Shown: positions 61,662 to 64,000 of the stretch, one piece after another
Layout: each line of letters begins with the position of its first letter
Position numbering within the stretch: position 1 is the first letter of the stretch
Assembly: GCA_007123775.1 (NCBI GenBank)
Contig: SLGK01000042.1
Span: forward strand, 1-64,000
From: Anaerolineae bacterium
GTDB lineage: Bacteria; Chloroflexota; Anaerolineae; Promineifilales; Promineifilaceae
Direction of reading: 5' to 3'
Length of the DNA: 64,000 nucleotides
Position numbers and translations under genes: made by a program
Notes under the pieces: generated by a model
What the model saw: the letters and a program-made list of their open reading frames with translations, nothing else
Told to the model about the DNA's origin: nothing
Database searches by the model: none

Positions 61662-63260
61662 ATGAACAACACTTTCAACACCCTCACCACCCTCCTGACC
61701 ACCTACACCCGGCGGCGGCGCTGGCGGGATGGGTTGGTCTGGCTGCCGCGCGGACTGCTGGCCGGGCTGATGATGGCTGTTTTGGTGGCGACGGTGGCTC
61801 GACTACGGCCGTTTCTCACCAATCAAGAAGTCGCCTGGGTCAGTATCGGGTTGGCCGGATTGGGGCTGCTGGTCAGCGCCATTCTGCTGCTAGCCCAGCG
61901 TTATGATCTGGCGGCGCAGGCCCGCTTTGCCGACCATCATTTTGGGCTAAAGGAGCGGGTGCGAACGGCCGTTGACCTCCAACAAGGCCGCATCGAGGCC
62001 CCGCCCGAATTAGCCCGGCGGCAGTTGGACGACACAGTAGCAGCGATGGCCCAGGTGGACCTGAAAGCCGCCCTGCCGCTCAAGCTAATCCGGCGCGATT
62101 GGTTAGTGCTGGGGCTGGCGCTGGTGCTGTTGGGTGCGGCCGTTCTCCTCCCCAACCCCCAATCCGACATCCTCATCCAGAACCGGATCGTCGCCGAAAC
62201 CATCGCCGAGCAGGTCGAAGCCCTGGAAGAACTCCGGGAAGAAATCGAAGAAGACCCCGACCTGGACGAAGATTTGCGCGAGGAACTGCTGGCCCCCATC
62301 CAGAGCGCGTTAGAGCAACTGGCCCGGAGCGACATGAGCCAGGAAGAAGCATTGGCCGCTCTCTCTCAGGCCGAAAGTGAGCTGCGCGATCTGGCCCAGG
62401 CCCACAATCTGGACAGTTTGCAGCAAACGCTGGCCGACAGCAGCCTGGCGCAGCAGACTCAAAGTGACGGACTGGCTGAAACCGGCCAATCCCTGTCTGA
62501 ACTGGCGGGCCAATTGCCCAACCTGTCGGCCGAGCAGTTGGCCAGTCTGGCAAGCGCTTTGGCAGAAACGGCCGTTGACCTGCAAGCCATCGATCCCCAA
62601 CTGGCCCAACAACTGGCCGAAGCCGCGGCTGCCCTCAGCGCCGACGATTTGGCCGCCGCGCAGCAGGCCCTCAGCAATGCCGCCGCCACCCTGCAACAGC
62701 GCGACCGGCAGGCTCGTGCCGGGCAGCAGGCGCGGGCCGCCGCCGACCAGCTTGGTCAGGGCCGCCAGGAAGTAGCCCAGGCGGGCGAAGGCGCGGGTGA
62801 AAATGGCGCAAATGGGGAAAACGGCAATGGCGCGGGGCAAAACGGCGATCAGAACGGCGGTCCAAATGGGAACGGACAGCCGGGACCCAACGGCGGCAAT
62901 GGCGGTCAAAACGGCGGCCCTACGCCGCTGACACCGGACAGCGGTCAGGCAGGCGCGGGCGGCATTGGTGAAGGGGACGCCCCCAGCGGCGTCGATGTCT
63001 TTGTGCCGGACTGGGGCGACCTGAGCCAATTTGAAGGGCTGGACATCGAATTGCCCGCCGAATGTCGTCTCAATCCGCTGCTCTGCGGCGACCTGCTGGG
63101 CCAGTGGCCCTCGGAACTGCGCCCCCAGGCCAGCCAGGTCCCCTATGCTGACGTGTACGGCAACTACCGCGACGCCGCCAGTCAAGCCCTGGATGAGGGC
63201 TATATCCCCCTGGGAATGCGCGGCTTTATCCGGGATTATTTTTCGTCGTTAGAACCGTGA
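61662..63260 (+). CDS. Membrane protein with Gln/Ala-rich helices and Gly/Asn-rich linker
   Basis: A 532-residue protein with two N-terminal helices (about residues 28-46 and 58-78) and a third near 148-165. From about 180 to 370 it is acidic and Gln/Ala-rich coiled coil (EQVEALEELREEIEEDPDLDE, LAEAAAALSADDLAAAQQAL). A low-complexity linker at about 380-435 is rich in Gly, Asn and Gln (NGENGNGAGQNGDQNGG), then a folded tail. The layout is similar to DUF4175-type proteins, but I am not sure. It stands before a moxR gene, as proteins of the MoxR/DUF58 system often do. Confidence 0.65.
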   Translation: MNNTFNTLTTLLTTYTRRRRWRDGLVWLPRGLLAGLMMAVLVATVARLRPFLTNQEVAWVSIGLAGLGLLVSAILLLAQRYDLAAQARFADHHFGLKERVRTAVDLQQGRIEAPPELARRQLDDTVAAMAQVDLKAALPLKLIRRDWLVLGLALVLLGAAVLLPNPQSDILIQNRIVAETIAEQVEALEELREEIEEDPDLDEDLREELLAPIQSALEQLARSDMSQEEALAALSQAESELRDLAQAHNLDSLQQTLADSSLAQQTQSDGLAETGQSLSELAGQLPNLSAEQLASLASALAETAVDLQAIDPQLAQQLAEAAAALSADDLAAAQQALSNAAATLQQRDRQARAGQQARAAADQLGQGRQEVAQAGEGAGENGANGENGNGAGQNGDQNGGPNGNGQPGPNGGNGGQNGGPTPLTPDSGQAGAGGIGEGDAPSGVDVFVPDWGDLSQFEGLDIELPAECRLNPLLCGDLLGQWPSELRPQASQVPYADVYGNYRDAASQALDEGYIPLGMRGFIRDYFSSLEP

Positions 63261-63261
63261 G

Positions 63262-63326
63262 ATTATTGCGTAGTGCGTAGTGCGTAATGGTGCGCCTACT
63301 ACGCACTACGCAATACGCACTACGGA
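63262..63326. repeat. Fold-back of TTGCGTAGTGCGTAGTGCG class
   Basis: ATTGCGTAGTGCGTAGTGCG is answered by CTACGCACTACGCAATACGC. It lies between the Gly/Asn-rich gene and moxR. The in-frame array at 46169 contains the same CACTACGCACTACG phrase. Confidence 0.8.
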
Positions 63327-63333
63327 GTCATCT

Positions 63334-64000
63334 ATGTCAGAATTATCAGTCGAGCAATTCCGAGAAACGGCCGTATCTATCGAAAGTGAAATAGCCAACG
63401 TCATCGTCGGTCAGCGGCAAGTGGTGCGGACGGTGTTGGTGGGTATTCTGGCGAGTGGTCACGTCCTGCTGGAAGGTGTGCCTGGTCTGGGCAAAACGAT
63501 GCTTATCCGCACCCTGGCCCAGGCATTAGAGCTAGACTTTAGCCGCATCCAGTTTACGCCCGACCTGATGCCGGCCGACATCACCGGCACCGACATCATG
63601 GAGGAGCAGGCGACCGGTCAACGCGGCTTTCGCTTCCAGCCCGGCCCTATTTTCGCCAACCTGGTCCTGGCCGATGAAATCAACCGGGCCACGCCCAAAA
63701 CCCAATCCGCCCTACTGGAAGCGATGCAGGAGCGGACGGTCACGGTGTCTAACACGACCTATCCCCTGCCCGCCCCCTTCTTTGTGCTGGCCACGCAAAA
63801 CCCCATCGAGCAGGAAGGAACCTACCCGCTGCCCGAAGCCCAACTGGACCGCTTTTTGTTCAAAATCGACGTGGGTTTCCCCTCGGCCGAGGAGCTGAAC
63901 GAGATTCTGGCCCGCACCACCGGCCATGACAACCCGGCGGCGAGCCAGGCGGCTGACGGGCCGCGCCTGCTGGCGATGCAGGCATTGGCCCGCCAGGTCC
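63334..64000 (+). CDS. MoxR-family AAA+ ATPase (3' end beyond the window)
   Basis: The open frame runs from the ATG at 63334 off the end of the window, so about 220 residues are visible. They include the Walker A GVPGLGKT (near residue 50), the [24 protein letters not shown] Walker B/sensor block and [25 protein letters not shown]. MoxR ATPases act as chaperones for maturing metal- or VWA-containing complexes, usually with DUF58 and VWA proteins encoded downstream. An ACGGCCGT palindrome near the start gives a Glu-Thr-Ala-Val. The sequence stops because the window ends; nothing suggests a broken gene. Confidence 0.92.
   Translation, partial: MSELSVEQFRETAVSIESEIANVIVGQRQVVRTVLVGILASGHVLLEGVPGLGKTMLIRTLAQALELDFSRIQFTPDLMPADITGTDIMEEQATGQRGFRFQPGPIFANLVLADEINRATPKTQSALLEAMQERTVTVSNTTYPLPAPFFVLATQNPIEQEGTYPLPEAQLDRFLFKIDVGFPSAEELNEILARTTGHDNPAASQAADGPRLLAMQALARQV

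Overview
The window reads as a chromosomal segment of a free-living, moderately GC-rich bacterium. It most resembles a Chloroflexota (Anaerolineae-like) genome. This is inference from gene content: ClpC and ClpP with trigger factor, a four-repeat ribosomal protein S1, a type 2 isopentenyl-diphosphate isomerase, lipoproteins and secreted proteins with Thr/Pro linkers, several large glycan-polymerase membrane proteins, and a heavy load of short fold-back repeats. No rRNA, IS element, integrase, phage structural gene or CRISPR array was seen.

Layout. 0-5.2 kb: a CNNM-type membrane protein and two large membrane proteins of glycan metabolism. 5.3-12.9 kb: a LysM lipoprotein, clpC, rpsA, a D-2-hydroxyacid dehydrogenase, an MFS transporter and a lipoprotein. 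13.1-17.8 kb: a leftward sulfur operon (rhodanese/persulfide-dioxygenase fusion, TusA, DsrE2, a DUF442-like phosphatase, SulP permease). 18-25.3 kb: a GH13 glycosidase, an aldo/keto reductase, selB followed by a broken nitroreductase, a Nudix protein and an isochorismatase-like hydrolase, then a coiled-coil protein. 25.3-36 kb: prfC, a large NBR1-Ig/glycosidase/C39 protein, an APH-like kinase, a metallophosphoesterase, an uncharacterised acidic protein, a double-Nudix protein and an 8-oxoguanine-deaminase-like amidohydrolase. 36.2-42.6 kb: tRNA-Leu, tig, clpP, two exported or anchored surface proteins, a small membrane protein and tRNA-Pro. 42.7-50.4 kb: a DEDDh exonuclease-like protein, a glycosidase/O-antigen-ligase fusion, a tight four-gene operon (pRiA4b ORF-3-like, XRE regulator, Nmad2, Nmad3), and acpP. 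50.4-58.1 kb: a hotdog thioesterase, a BchI-like ATPase and a membrane protein, then a surface-polysaccharide locus (GT4, GtrA, O-antigen ligase, UDP-glucuronate decarboxylase). 58.4-64 kb: the isoprenoid genes fni and a polyprenyl synthase, then an ABC-2 permease, a Gly/Asn-rich membrane protein and a MoxR ATPase that runs off the end.

Two sequence-level signals overlie the genes. First, the 8-bp palindrome ACGGCCGT occurs about 90 times (counted by eye), roughly once per 700 bp, where one or two copies would be expected by chance. It lies mostly inside genes and often adds a Thr-Ala-Val tripeptide. Second, families of short fold-back phrases fill most gene junctions. Several sit in frame inside membrane-protein genes, and several supply stop codons and C-termini of neighbouring genes. 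One dispersed copy carries a second phrase inserted within it, which suggests past mobility.

The best candidate for an undescribed gene system is the Nmad2-Nmad3-XRE-pRiA4b operon at 47.4-49.7 kb, which may relate to nucleic-acid modification or defence. Functions are assigned by reading the protein sequences, without any database search.
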